Shown here: piece after piece, positions 1-25,576 of the stretch
How the letters are laid out: each line of letters opens with the position of its first letter
Position numbering within the stretch: position 1 is the first letter of the stretch
Position numbers and translations under genes: made by a program
NCBI GenBank assembly: GCA_947652115.1
Contig: OX393567.1
Coordinates: 932,041-996,040 of the forward strand
Source of the DNA: Blastomussa wellsi
Taxonomy: Eukaryota > Cnidaria > Anthozoa > Scleractinia > Plerogyridae
Direction of reading: 5' to 3'
Length of the DNA: 64,000 nucleotides
The notes under the pieces: model-generated
Seen by the model: the letters and a program-made list of their open reading frames with translations, nothing else
Databases searched by the model: none
What the model was told of the DNA's origin: nothing

Positions 1-1676
1 CTTTCTTAATTTTGTGTTGAAGGCAACCGAGATGCTCAAAAATTCATCTATGGCGATGCCCGCTAATGAAAGAAACCCGAGCGCAGTAGAGTTCACTTGT
101 GAAGTTTTGTTTTTTTTTCCACACGGCATATTATCTGTTGGTATAGATGTGCTTGTTACGAAGGGAGCGCGTTGTCAGTGCTTCGGCGAACAAGAGGATT
201 TCCAAAAAGAACGTCTAAGCTTTCATAAAGTAGGAAATAGCGAGTTATTGCTCGTTGAAAAGTTTTCAAATACAAAATAGTTAATTGATTTAATGATTTC
301 AGTCCTTGTGCAAACACTTAGTGGGAAAGCTCTCGAGTTTTTAATTTGACCCGAAATTGCCGGCGATGCGTTCTTTACTGTAACTTGAACTTTTTCGATT
401 GTTGATCGCAAATTAACGCTTTCTTTCCTTATTCATACATTATTTCTGAATTATTAGTATGTTTCTTGCCGTTTTGTGTACGATAATCACAGCAAGACTT
501 TTAATTATTACCCGGATAATTGACTTTGTCAATCTTTCAAAATTGTTTACAGAAACGTATTGTTTTACACGGTTATGTAAAGCAGTAATTGCTTTTGCCA
601 TTGTCCATGAAGGATTTTCACTTCTTATGGCAAGACCGTCTAGAAATGTAGCATTTAAAGAGGGATTATATTGTAATCAGAAATGTTCAATTTTCCCTCG
701 CCATATTCGCGTGACTTCAACAGTGACACGCCAAATTTTATTAACTCAGCTTCTATCGGAAATGCCTTCAGTCAGCTGGCATAACTTGAATAGACCTTTG
801 CTCCTTTAGCGGTGACATGCGTGTAACAAGATACGTTCATATGTTTTATGCAAGGTGTTTGTTTACCTTTAATATTTCTTGCCCAAGCGTATACTATTAC
901 ACGTGACCGAGTTTTTAATCACTAAGAGATTAGTATTTTGAAATGTTTCTTCTGCACGTTCGCTGTCGACTCATGCAAACTTCCAACATTAAACGAGTGA
1001 TTGATTTTTCCATTTGGGCTGTACTTCGGTCCAGACCTGAACTTGAGTTAGGGTTATTGATTATAACATCCTTAAACCTTACATTTGTACAATAATAAAA
1101 AGATAACATGAGAGAGAAAGTATGACCTTTGTCGACCTTGCATGATAAAGCAATAATTATTGCATAAAGATTTAAATCTGGAACAAAGGATTTCAGGTCC
1201 TGTCTGAACAAATTTGACAGCTTGTGGGATAAAAGTTGATTTTTTTGCCAGAAACTCTAGTCAAAATTTGGCTTTGCCAGAGTGAGCATGTTTATGAGTC
1301 CAACAAAAATATTTTGGTTGTATTAAGGTGTACATACATAATATGTTTTTGTCAAGCTGTTCAAATAGCTTTTTTGTTTTGTTTTTTTATTGCAAATGGA
1401 AGTGTAGAGTTTCAAACAGACTCATTATTGCTATGAAGACTCTTGGAAATGCAGTACTCGATCTTGCTGTTCAATCCACTGTCACTCAAATATTGTATCC
1501 TGCAGTCATTGGCTAGTTGTTAGTGTGCAAGTCTTTTTTGTTGATCTTTGGTAATTGGATTTTTCAAGCCTGTTGCAGCTGTAAGTTCTGTTATACTCTG
1601 TCTTGGAATCAAAAGAAATCATATTGATATACATGGAAAATTGAAACTTGTTTTTAATAACATCACAGAACACTGA
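1..1676. other. Non-coding stretch, nothing recognised
   Basis: AT-rich sequence. Open frames here are short, lack coherent domain content and many do not begin with ATG. No splice-framed coding exon that could join the MYRF exon at 4890 (which needs a preceding exon ending two bases into a codon) could be recognised. The stretch may be upstream intergenic DNA or part of a long first intron of MYRF. Confidence 0.4.
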
Positions 1677-2505
1677 CTACTGTGACTGTGCCGGTGATGG
1701 TGATAGTGACTAGTGACAGTGGTTGTAGCAGTGACAATGATTAGTGACAGTGACTGACAGTGATAGTGAAAGTGACAGTCACTGTTACAAGTGACAGTGA
1801 CAGTGGCAGTGACAGTGACAGTGGTAGTGACAGTTACTGTGACTACTGGCAGTGGTAGTCGCAGTGACAGTGACAGTGATAATAAAAGTGGCAGTGGCAG
1901 TGGCAGTCACTGACTAGTGAAGGTGGCAATGGCAGTAACAGTGACAGGGAAAGTGGCAGTGACAGTCACTGACTAGTGACAGTGGTAGTGGCTGTGACAA
2001 TGGCAGTTGCAGTGACAGTGGCAGTGGCAGTGGCAGTGGCAGTCACTGACTAGTGAAGGTGGTAGTGGCAGTTGCAGTGGCAGTGGCAGTGACAGTGATA
2101 GTGACAGCAGCAGTGACAGTGGCAGTGGTAATGGCAGTGACAATGACAGTGGCAGTGCAGTGGCTGTGGCAGTCACAGTGACAGTGACAGTGGCAGTGAC
2201 TTGACTAGTGACTGGCTGTGGCAGTGGCAGTGGCAATGACAGTGACTCAACTAGTGACTGTGACAGTGATAGTGCGAGTGACTGTGAGTTGTGACAGTGA
2301 CAGTGACTGTGACTGACTAGTGGCAGTGACAGTGCCAGTGACTATGACAGTGATAATGGCAGTGACTGTGGCAGCTGACGTGACTGACTTGTGGAAGTGA
2401 CAGTGGTAGTGATAGTGACTGTGACTGTGACAGTGGCTGTGGCAGTGAGTGTGTCAGTGACAGTGGCAGTGACAGTGAGAGCAACAGTGGCAGTGACAGC
2501 AACAG
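1677..2505. repeat. Degenerate hexanucleotide tract (AGTGAC/AGTGGC)n, left part
   Basis: Hundreds of bases made almost only of AGTGAC, AGTGGC and TAGTGAC-like units, with occasional ACTAGTGA interruptions. Reading it gives Ser-Asp/Ser-Gly runs on the plus strand and Leu-Pro or His-Cys runs on the minus strand; these open frames are products of the repeat and not genes. The same repeat resumes at 4062, so one original tract has been split by an inserted LINE. Confidence 0.9.
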
Positions 2506-3057
2506 CAAAATAAATAAATAAATAATTAAAGATTTATAACGCGCCCTTTCCATGCAAATATGATCAAAAGCGCGTAACAACTGATACTTAAATATTTAAA
2601 GTAATTACAAATAAAAAGAGCATTATAATTAAGGCTAAAACTAGATAACGCTAAAAACTAAATAAAACATTACAAATCAAAAGCTAGTCTAAAAAGATGC
2701 GTTTTAAGTAAAGATTTAAAACGTTCAAAATTCTCCTCAAGGCGGATATGAAGGGGCAGATTGTTCCATAAATTAGGGGCCGCAGATGAAAAAGCACGAT
2801 CCCCTTAAGTCTTTTTTAGTTTTAAACTGGGATACTTTAAGAAAAGACTGCTAGCTGAACGGAGATGATAGCGTGGGTGATCTTTAATAGCAATCAGATC
2901 TGTCAAGTAACCAGGTGCATGACCATAGATAGCTTTAAAAGTAAGAAGAAGTGTAACGAGCACAGTACTGGTGTTATGCGGCTGTACCGAGTAACATTAG
3001 ATATAAGCCGAGCAGCTGCATTCTGCAAGCGTTGCAATTTAAGTAGATGAACCGAGG

Positions 3058-3063
3058 GTAAAC
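3058..3063. repeat. Target-site duplication GTAAAC (left)
   Basis: Six bases repeated at 3860-3865 directly outside the inverted termini of the foldback element. Confidence 0.75.
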
Positions 3064-3859
3064 AATGCGTGTACCTAAGTGCCAACCGTTTTCCTACGAC
3101 ATGGGAAAACGGAATTCGAACTTCCAGTTTCGTTTTTTGTTTACCTACGCCATCGAAAAAGGGAATTTGAATTTCTATTTTCGTTTTCCGTTTTCCTATA
3201 CAACATTGAAAACGGAATTCAATTTCTAGTTTCGTCTTTCGTTTCCCCGGATTTCGTACAACAGAATTCCAATTGTCATTTATGTTTTTCATCTTCTGTT
3301 TTCGGAAAACATTTTAAAAACGGAATTTGATCTTCGATTTTCGTTTCCGTGTTTTTTCCGTATTTTGCCTGAACCGGAAGAATGTCGGTGTCGCAGTGAT
3401 GGGTATCCCCATACTCATATCACTAGTGATATGTGTATCCCCGGTAGGGATACACAAAACACTGAAGTTTTGTATCCGCGCCTTCAAATTTTACAAGGAA
3501 AACATGGCGGGTGCGAGTGATAGATCTATTTTTCTGGTTCAGGTAAAAGACGGAAGTGACAAAAACAAGGAAACGAAAAACGAAAATTGAAGATCAAATT
3601 CCGTTTTTCAATGCCTTACGAAAACAAAAGACGACAAACGGAAATGACAATTAGAATTCTGTTGTCCAAAGTCGTGGGAAAATGAAAAACGAAAATAAAA
3701 GTTCAAATTCCATTTTCAACGTAAAAGGAAAACGGAAAACAAAAATGAAATTTCGAATTCCCTTTTCCGATGGCGCAGGTAAACGAAAAACAAAATTGGG
3801 AGTTCGAATTCCGTTTTCCCAAGTCGTAGGAAAACGGTTGGCACTAAGGTACACGCATT
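3064..3859. mobile_element. Foldback-type DNA element nested in the LINE
   Basis: Ends AATGCGTGTACC and GGTACACGCATT are perfect inverted repeats, and flanking GTAAAC occurs on both sides (3058-3063 and 3860-3865), a 6-bp target duplication. Removing the element and one duplication rejoins the LINE reading frame across a conserved motif, which fixes the boundaries. Both arms (about 3064-3370 and 3550-3859) consist of degenerate 60-70 base sub-repeats rich in TTTTCGTTTTCCG and AAAACGGAATTC, and the arms are inverted copies of each other. A middle part of about 180 bases is unique. No transposase is present, so it would be non-autonomous. Confidence 0.8.
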
Positions 3860-3865
3860 GTAAAC
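3860..3865. repeat. Target-site duplication GTAAAC (right)
   Basis: Partner of 3058-3063. Confidence 0.75.
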
Positions 3866-4061
3866 CAAATAGAAGGCTGTTGCAGTAGTCAATGCGACCT
3901 ATAATAAGAGTATGGACCAAAGTGCGTGCAGATTCCTGTGAAAGATACTTTCGGATACGCCGAATATTATATAAATGGAAAAACCCAGATTTGCAAATTT
4001 TGTGGATCTGTTCCTGGAGATTCAGATAAGAATCGAACCATGTCCCTAAATTTCTTGCCAC

Positions 4062-4845
4062 AGTGATAGGAGCAACAGTGACTGTGGTAGTGACAGTGAG
4101 AGTGACTGTGGCAGTGACAGTGACAACTACAGTGGAAGTGACAGTGACAGTAACAGCAGCAGTGGAAGTGACAGTGACTCTGGCAGTAGCAGTAACTGTG
4201 ACAGTGGCTGTGGCAGTGACAATGACTGTGGCAGGGGCAGTAGCTGTGGCAGTGACTGGCAGTGGCTATGGCTGTGGCAGTGACAGCAACAGTGACTGTC
4301 GCAGTGACAGTGACAGCTACAGTGGAAGTGACAGTGGCAGTTACACCGACAGTGACAGCAGCAGTGGTAGTGGCAGTGGCAGTGACAGTGACTGTGGCAG
4401 TGTCTTTGACAGTGACAGTGACAGTGGCTAGTGGAAGTGACAGTGACTGTGACTATTGACTGACTTATGACAGTGACTGACTAGTGACAGTGACTGACTA
4501 ATGACCATGACTGACAGTGACAGTGGCTGACAGTGACTGTGACTAATGACAGTGACAGTGACTGACTAGTGACAGTGATTGACAGTGACAGTGGCAGTGA
4601 CAGTCACTAGTGACAGTGACTGACAGTGACTGTTTAGTGTCAGTGACTGACTAGTGACAGTGGTTGTGGTAGTTATAGTGTGAGTCACTGACTAGTGATA
4701 GTGACTGTTTAGTGTCAGTGACTGACTAGTGACAGTGGTTGTGGTAGTTATAGTGTGAGTCACTGACTAGTGACAGTGACTGATTAGTGACAGTGACAGT
4801 GACAGTGACTGTGACTGACTAGTGACAGTGATTGACAGTTACATC
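4062..4845. repeat. Degenerate hexanucleotide tract, right part
   Basis: Continuation of the AGTGAC repeat after the LINE. It contains a secondary tandem duplication with period 75: the block beginning TGTTTAGTGTCAGTGACTGA at 4631 recurs at 4706 with near identity. The Ser-Asp-rich plus-strand open frames (4063-4459) are repeat translations. The tract ends only about 45 bases before the first recognised MYRF exon. Confidence 0.9.
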
Positions 4846-4889
4846 CTGTTTGCAGCCTAAGTATTGTACAATTTTATGGTTCTATTTAG

Positions 4890-20515
<15,626 letters not shown>

Positions 20516-22231
20516 TTTGGCTTAAGTGATTATTTTTGTTGCTTTAGTAAATCGACTTTATTTAGCGTATCGCTTTTATTTACTTAGTTTTTATAAACAC
20601 CGTGGGTATTAATTTAATTTGTTAGTTATTTGTTGCGGATCGCTTTTCGTTTTGTTGCACTATCATTTGGTCACGAATGGGCCCCTTTTGCTTAACCTCT
20701 AGGAATCTAAAAGCTGCGTTATATACTTCGGCAATACTTGGAGTCTGGATGAAATCCACAATTATGATCATTCTGATGAAAGCTAGCAGAACCTTTATGT
20801 CCTACTGTATATTCTGGTGTGCAAGGTGGTTCTTACCATGTTTTGTGACCATTCAAATGAAAGGTATTGTTTATTATTCTGTTCAAGGTGATTCTTACTG
20901 TCTTTTTGTATATATGGCAAATGATATTACCTCTATTATGATGTATTATTCGTTTTTTTTTTCGTTTTCCTTGAGTAGAAAAGTTTTGTGCGAACCTGGA
21001 TGAATGATTAACCCATTTTGGAGTCTGACCATTTCTGAAAACGCTGTTACTCGCAAGACTGTAGCCAGACCTTATAGGTTTAAATTGTTGTGTAGGAGTT
21101 GTTTCCCTACAATCGTGTAAAAGGACTGTGGGTGTAGCTAACCCTTTAAAAGACTGGTAACGAACTCCTTGTAGGATAGATAGAGATAACATAGTAGTCT
21201 CTTTTGCAATCGCTTTTTGGGTCGTCACGCAATTTCATATCATTGTGTGACTAAGATTTGCGTGATTAACAATCGCGTGACCGTCCTAAAAAACATGCGA
21301 TACTATGAAAGAGAGCACATAGTGACTTACTTTCCACCATTTGTGCTTAAGTACTTCAAGATATTTTATCTAGAGACACATCTTGGTTTTCATTCGTGTA
21401 ACTACATATTCATGCAAGAATTGTATGCAAGTTTTATTGGAAATAATTTTAAAGACTCTATAATTGTCTTGACGAAATGGTAGTAGTTTTTCAAATTGAG
21501 TGAACTGGCAAATTCAAACGTCTACCGATGATCGACTGCTGTCTCCTTACGAAGAAAAACGAAAGTTGCCGAGTGCCGTCATCGGGCACTTTCGTCTTCA
21601 TTCGACTTATCAATCATCGCTGACCAAGGCGCGCGCATATCATCGATTTAGGCTCCTTTCAGATGAGTTTGTATGATATGCCTGCCGATTAAATGCGGTT
21701 GACGCTGTGAAGTTGGCAACAGAAGCTAAAAATCAGCAGAGAGCGTGAAGTAACGTTTGATCATTTGTGCTTCACATAATTTTAAAAACGACCATTAAAT
21801 AAATCTATTGATTTTAACACGAGAAGCATCTATTACTAAGCACAGTTTCGTGCTATTCAATTTGTTGGGAGTCTTCGACGATCATAATGCAGAATTGTTA
21901 TATTATAATTATTAACTGGTCTCAATTCGATGTCATAATTCTACTGTTGCGTTTTTCGAGTAGACTGTTCAAGCATCGAAAAAAGACTATTCAATCACTG
22001 ATGCACACGATTTTTTTCTGCAAAATGTTTATCTACATAGGTCTGTTTAAGAATTCAATTAATAAAATCGACAGGCGAATACTTTCTGTAAATATACTGT
22101 CTCAGTGCATCAGAAAATTCAATTTTAATTTAGTAGTATAAAAGAATTGTACAGAACAAATTTCAAATAAATCACGGTTCATGAATTTGTATACAAGACA
22201 TCCAGAGTGATTATTGTTGGTGCCCCTTTGA

Positions 22232-22275
22232 GGGGTGGGTGCGTGGAGAGGGATGAGGGGGGTGGGGAAAGGGAG
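22232..22275 (+). other. G-quadruplex-forming candidate
   Basis: Six G-runs of 3-6 bases (22232, 22237, 22250, 22257, 22264, 22271) separated by short loops. If the MYRF 3' UTR extends this far, the motif would be on the RNA strand. Confidence 0.55.
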
Positions 22276-22449
22276 AGAAAAATCTCACACGGACAGTCGT
22301 TATTTGACCGTCACGCAATGTTCCTCTGTAGAAAGGTTGGTACATTATAATATCGACCTACCGAGGTTTTCTTGTGCGAGACTTCTTACATTGCCATACA
22401 TGAGGTATGAATCACACTTACCTTCTACTTTAAGATAAAAAATTCTTTC

Positions 22450-22518
22450 CCCAAGAAGTATCGACCCCGGGACGATGGGTTACCAAGCGAGAATCATCTC
22501 CACTACACCACCGAGACC
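22450..22518 (-). pseudogene. tRNA-like remnant, nearest to tRNA-Pro
   Basis: On the minus strand TGGTGTAGTGG, ATGATTCTCGCTT and CCCGGGGTCGATAC follow in tRNA order. The ATGATTCTCGCTT part and the box B spacing match animal tRNA-Pro. The anticodon stem does not pair, so this is a tRNA pseudogene or SINE head and not a working tRNA. Confidence 0.5.
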
Positions 22519-22559
22519 AGCTGCCAAATATCCAATTTTTTGGGCTACAAGATCCTAAC

Positions 22560-22885
22560 CCTATTTAATATAGTCTAAAGCTAATGTAGGCTAACCGTAG
22601 TGCTATATAGGCCAACCGAAGTCCTTGGAAGGGTGGGTCGCCACGATGTTCTTCGGAACGTCTCTCAGGATTGCTGAGAAAATGATAAACAACAGTAACA
22701 ATGGACCCTAGCCCTAAAACAATAGAGAATCGTTCTAACAAGATTCAATGAAATTAGAGTTTCCGAAGGGCTTCCTGTCAACTGAGAAGGGTAACCGGAG
22801 TTCTATGTAGGCTCACCGAAGCACATAGTAGGCTAACCGGAGTGCTATATTGGCCAGAATGCTACCCAGGCTAACCGAGCGCTGG
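22560..22885. repeat. Degenerate minisatellite, unit about 20-24 bases
   Basis: Repeated variants of TAGGCTAACCGGAGTGCTATA: for example at about 22585, 22605, 22805, 22828 and 22868, separated by unrelated sequence. Related units recur near 57550-57620. Confidence 0.6.
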
Positions 22886-25123
22886 TATTCATTGTTATAC
22901 AAACATAACTGCAAGGCTGATTAGGTCTCTTGCAGATCCTACGTAAACTAGCAGCATTATCGTTCGCGGTCATTTGCAGTTTTCACGTCTATTTCGTTGT
23001 TATACTCTGTGGTATAATTCATCACCAGGTGTCCACCTCCGGTAGGTCGATATCATATTGCTCTGACCCTGTAGAAAAGATTAGCGTTGCGTGACAAGTC
23101 TGGTTTTTGAAAGCACGATTTCATGTAAAGATAAACCAGGATAAGCTTGAATTTTGATTTCAGTTTTCGCACTTTCCAGTGAGGTTTTGTGTTGATTTTT
23201 TCTGTCGTCGACTAACTCAAGGCCTCCAAACATAAGCAATAAACACAATTTTATTAAAGTGAAATTGAACACTCGATCAATTTTTACAGGAAAGTGAGGA
23301 CTAGGCGGAGTGAGATTGAAGTTGGAAGGCGAAATTTAGTGGTTCTTAAGTCTACACGGTTCATGCTACTTTTTATATTGGGAGGATCCTCTACTCGCTG
23401 TCTGATTGGTTAGGGACCAGATCGATTTCAACTGAAACATTTCGCTCGCAGACTGCTGAAGAGGCACTGTGGAATTAATTAAGGAAATGTTCTTCGTTTC
23501 TATCTGATCCACGTAAAGAAAACGAGTGTTTATCGTCTGAATGTGCTTTTATAGATAGGCATGGACAAGAGTGGAGACGTGAGTGTTTCGGGTAATTGTT
23601 CAGCTGACTATGAGAAAGAAAACAGGCTCGCATGGTTGCTAACTCCAGATGTTCCTCCATTGTGTTCAAGTACACAAAAGCGCATGTGAAAATTGGGGAG
23701 TGCGGAATACAAGGCGCGCTGTGGACGATAAAAAGAGTGAGAAAGAGAAGCGAAGTGTGCAGGATGACCCCCACCTCCCACCCCTCCCCCCCACTATAAT
23801 AAACGACATACACACAAACAAACATGTCTGTCTGTCTGTCTCTGGTCCCCAAGACCGCACCACAAAAATGCTGGCCGAACACGCTCAATTATGCAATATC
23901 ACTCTTTTCTGAAGTAAGCTCTGATTGAAAACCATATTTTCCCAGGATCGGATAGAAATTTGAAACAATTGAATACATATAAAAACACCCGTCTCATCTT
24001 TTGCATTCTTAACAACACTTGTTTTCATTTTAGATTATTTTTACTTTTCTGATATTTAAAATTGTACGAATTTATAATGACATACAATTCCCTCGCAAGA
24101 TTTCGAGTAGATTTATAGACGATGTCTTGGCAAGAAGCGTAAGTAACAGCAATTGGGGATTTTAGGAAAAGTTTACACTTCCTAGCATCTATTAATTTTC
24201 TCCACAGAAGCTGTAAATGACAGGAAAAAACACTTAAATTTTTCTCTTGGTTGCTGGGACAGAAAGGCCATGCTTGCCAAACAACAATATTATATTACAT
24301 ATGTATCTACACGAGGTTTTGGTAACTCTAAATACTTCCTTTAGGCCGAATGATGATGCCGTGTGGGGTTTAAAATGCCAGCTGCTCGTGTGAAAACAAT
24401 AATGTTTTTCACTAAAACTTTTCTCTACTGATTCTTCTACATGCAATAACATTCTATTTCTGAGTTTTTTGGTTTATATAACCTTAATTTGACAAAACGG
24501 AAATTGACTATAACGACTTAAGTGTGCTTTTTTCGCAGTTACCATATACCATATCATAAAATATTGTGCCTGTCTTACACATGGTATATATCCAATTAGT
24601 AGTCAGTTATTGTTTTTATATCATTGAGCACGTATTAAGCAATGTGAATCGCAAATTAGATCCTTGTCAGAAATGTCAAAGATATAAAAAGTAGGTGTGA
24701 AATGCATATCGAGTTTGCTCGGGCTAAAATGGGATTGAAACATCACACTTTATAAGAAACACTTTTAGCTTGACGGTTGAATTATATAGGAATACCTCGC
24801 GGGTTGGTGATATTGACACTACTATATACGCAGCTGGTTTATTTAGAGGCAGCCGGTGATATCTCTGAGGACTCCGCGTCATCTATGACAATCAAAGAAA
24901 TGTCACTGACGCATCTATAAATGAAGCAATTTGTCCCCAAAAACAGAACTGAGGATTGGAATACCTGAGTCAACGCACTTCTGGTTTTTATTGCTGAAAC
25001 GACTGGCTCGCTAGGGCCAGCTAAATTTCTGACATTTCTAGCCAAGACTTTCGTGTATTTTGTTTTAGAAGCTCTTCCTTGTTCCGATTTATCAGATCGC
25101 GGAAGTACAGTGCGAAGCTTTAT

Positions 25124-25576
25124 ATGCTCAACTCAATTTTCAATTCTATCTGGCCTGTCCCCATTGGCTTTTTATTAGCTCTGTTGGTCATCATGGCGTG
25201 TCTTTTCCGTAAACGGTTCTTCAGCTGCTTGAGGAGTAAACAAAACAGCGTAGAATCTGGGACATACAGGAGGAATGGCGAGTTCGACTCAAACCTTCCG
25301 CAAAATAGTAATCGAGCAAACACTTCACCTGGTCAAGAATTCACTAATGGACAACAACAGCGCGAAATCCACGAATGGATGCTTCCGAATCGTGAAAGCG
25401 CTATAAATATTATTTCTTCTCCAGTAAATAACACTTTGGCTCGTGGAACTATAAATCAAGGTACGACAAATGATCAAGAGTCTTTCCGTATGGAAAACCC
25501 ACCGCCATCATACAGTTCGCTGTTCTACTGTCCTCCGCCGAAATACGAAGAGGTCGTCGTGGTGAGCGCCCAGTGA
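25124..25576 (+). CDS. Small membrane protein with two C-terminal PPxY motifs
   Basis: The ATG at 25124 is the first in frame; the frame stays open upstream without an ATG, so an upstream coding exon is possible (AG at 25067-25068). From this start, 150 residues: a hydrophobic helix at 10-28, then a basic stop-transfer cluster (RKRFFSCLRSK), an Asn/Gln-rich linker, and PPSY (127-130) and PPKY (138-141) close to the C-terminus. With no signal peptide or ectodomain it would be an N-out single-pass protein with a long cytoplasmic tail. PPxY is the known ligand of class I WW domains, as in NEDD4-type ubiquitin ligases. PPSYSSLF and PPKYEEVVVVS match motifs in the genes at 36011, 39172, 47310 and 57789. 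No characterised homologue is recognised. Confidence 0.7.
   Translation: MLNSIFNSIWPVPIGFLLALLVIMACLFRKRFFSCLRSKQNSVESGTYRRNGEFDSNLPQNSNRANTSPGQEFTNGQQQREIHEWMLPNRESAINIISSPVNNTLARGTINQGTTNDQESFRMENPPPSYSSLFYCPPPKYEEVVVVSAQ

Larger units (their letters stand above)
2506..4061 (-). mobile_element. 5'-truncated L2/CR1-like LINE fragment (RT C-terminal part)
   Basis: Read on the minus strand, translation gives the end of a non-LTR reverse transcriptase of the L2/CR1 type: a LGTWFDSYL-like block, then IRRIRKYLS, GRIDYCNSLLFGL, LQRLQNAAARLI, and after frame damage a AAPNLWNNLP-like C-terminus near 2745-2800. The 3' end (low coordinates) runs into an ATTT-type tail at about 2508-2525 and the 5' end is cut at about 4060. 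The coding part is interrupted between GRIDYCNSLLFGL and LQRLQNAAAR by the foldback element at 3064-3859. The LINE lies inside the hexanucleotide tract. It is a dead copy. Confidence 0.75.
20516..25123. other. MYRF 3' UTR and intergenic DNA
   Basis: No coding gene is recognised. The first part must include the MYRF 3' UTR; AATAAA occurs at 21798-21803 and again near 22166, but the true poly(A) site cannot be chosen. A G-rich block, a tRNA-like remnant and degenerate minisatellite units at 22.2-22.9 kb are listed separately. Open frames in this stretch are short and lack domain content. Confidence 0.5.

Noticed and set aside
1973..2580. Minus-strand open frames rich in Leu-Pro/Ser or His-Cys
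   Set aside because: Repeat translation of the same tract.
3079..3590. Phe/Lys-rich open frames near 3.1-3.9 kb on both strands
   Set aside because: They fall inside the foldback element and are translations of its sub-repeats.
4063..4459. Plus-strand open frames rich in Ser-Asp and Val-Thr repeats
   Set aside because: Direct translations of the AGTGAC hexanucleotide tract; the other frames are open too and no non-repeat sequence is attached.
20833..21228. 131-codon minus-strand open frame downstream of MYRF
   Set aside because: Lies in the likely 3' UTR of MYRF on the opposite strand, with no recognisable features.
22450..22518. Working tRNA-Pro gene
   Set aside because: Box A and B are present, but the anticodon stem and acceptor stem do not pair.
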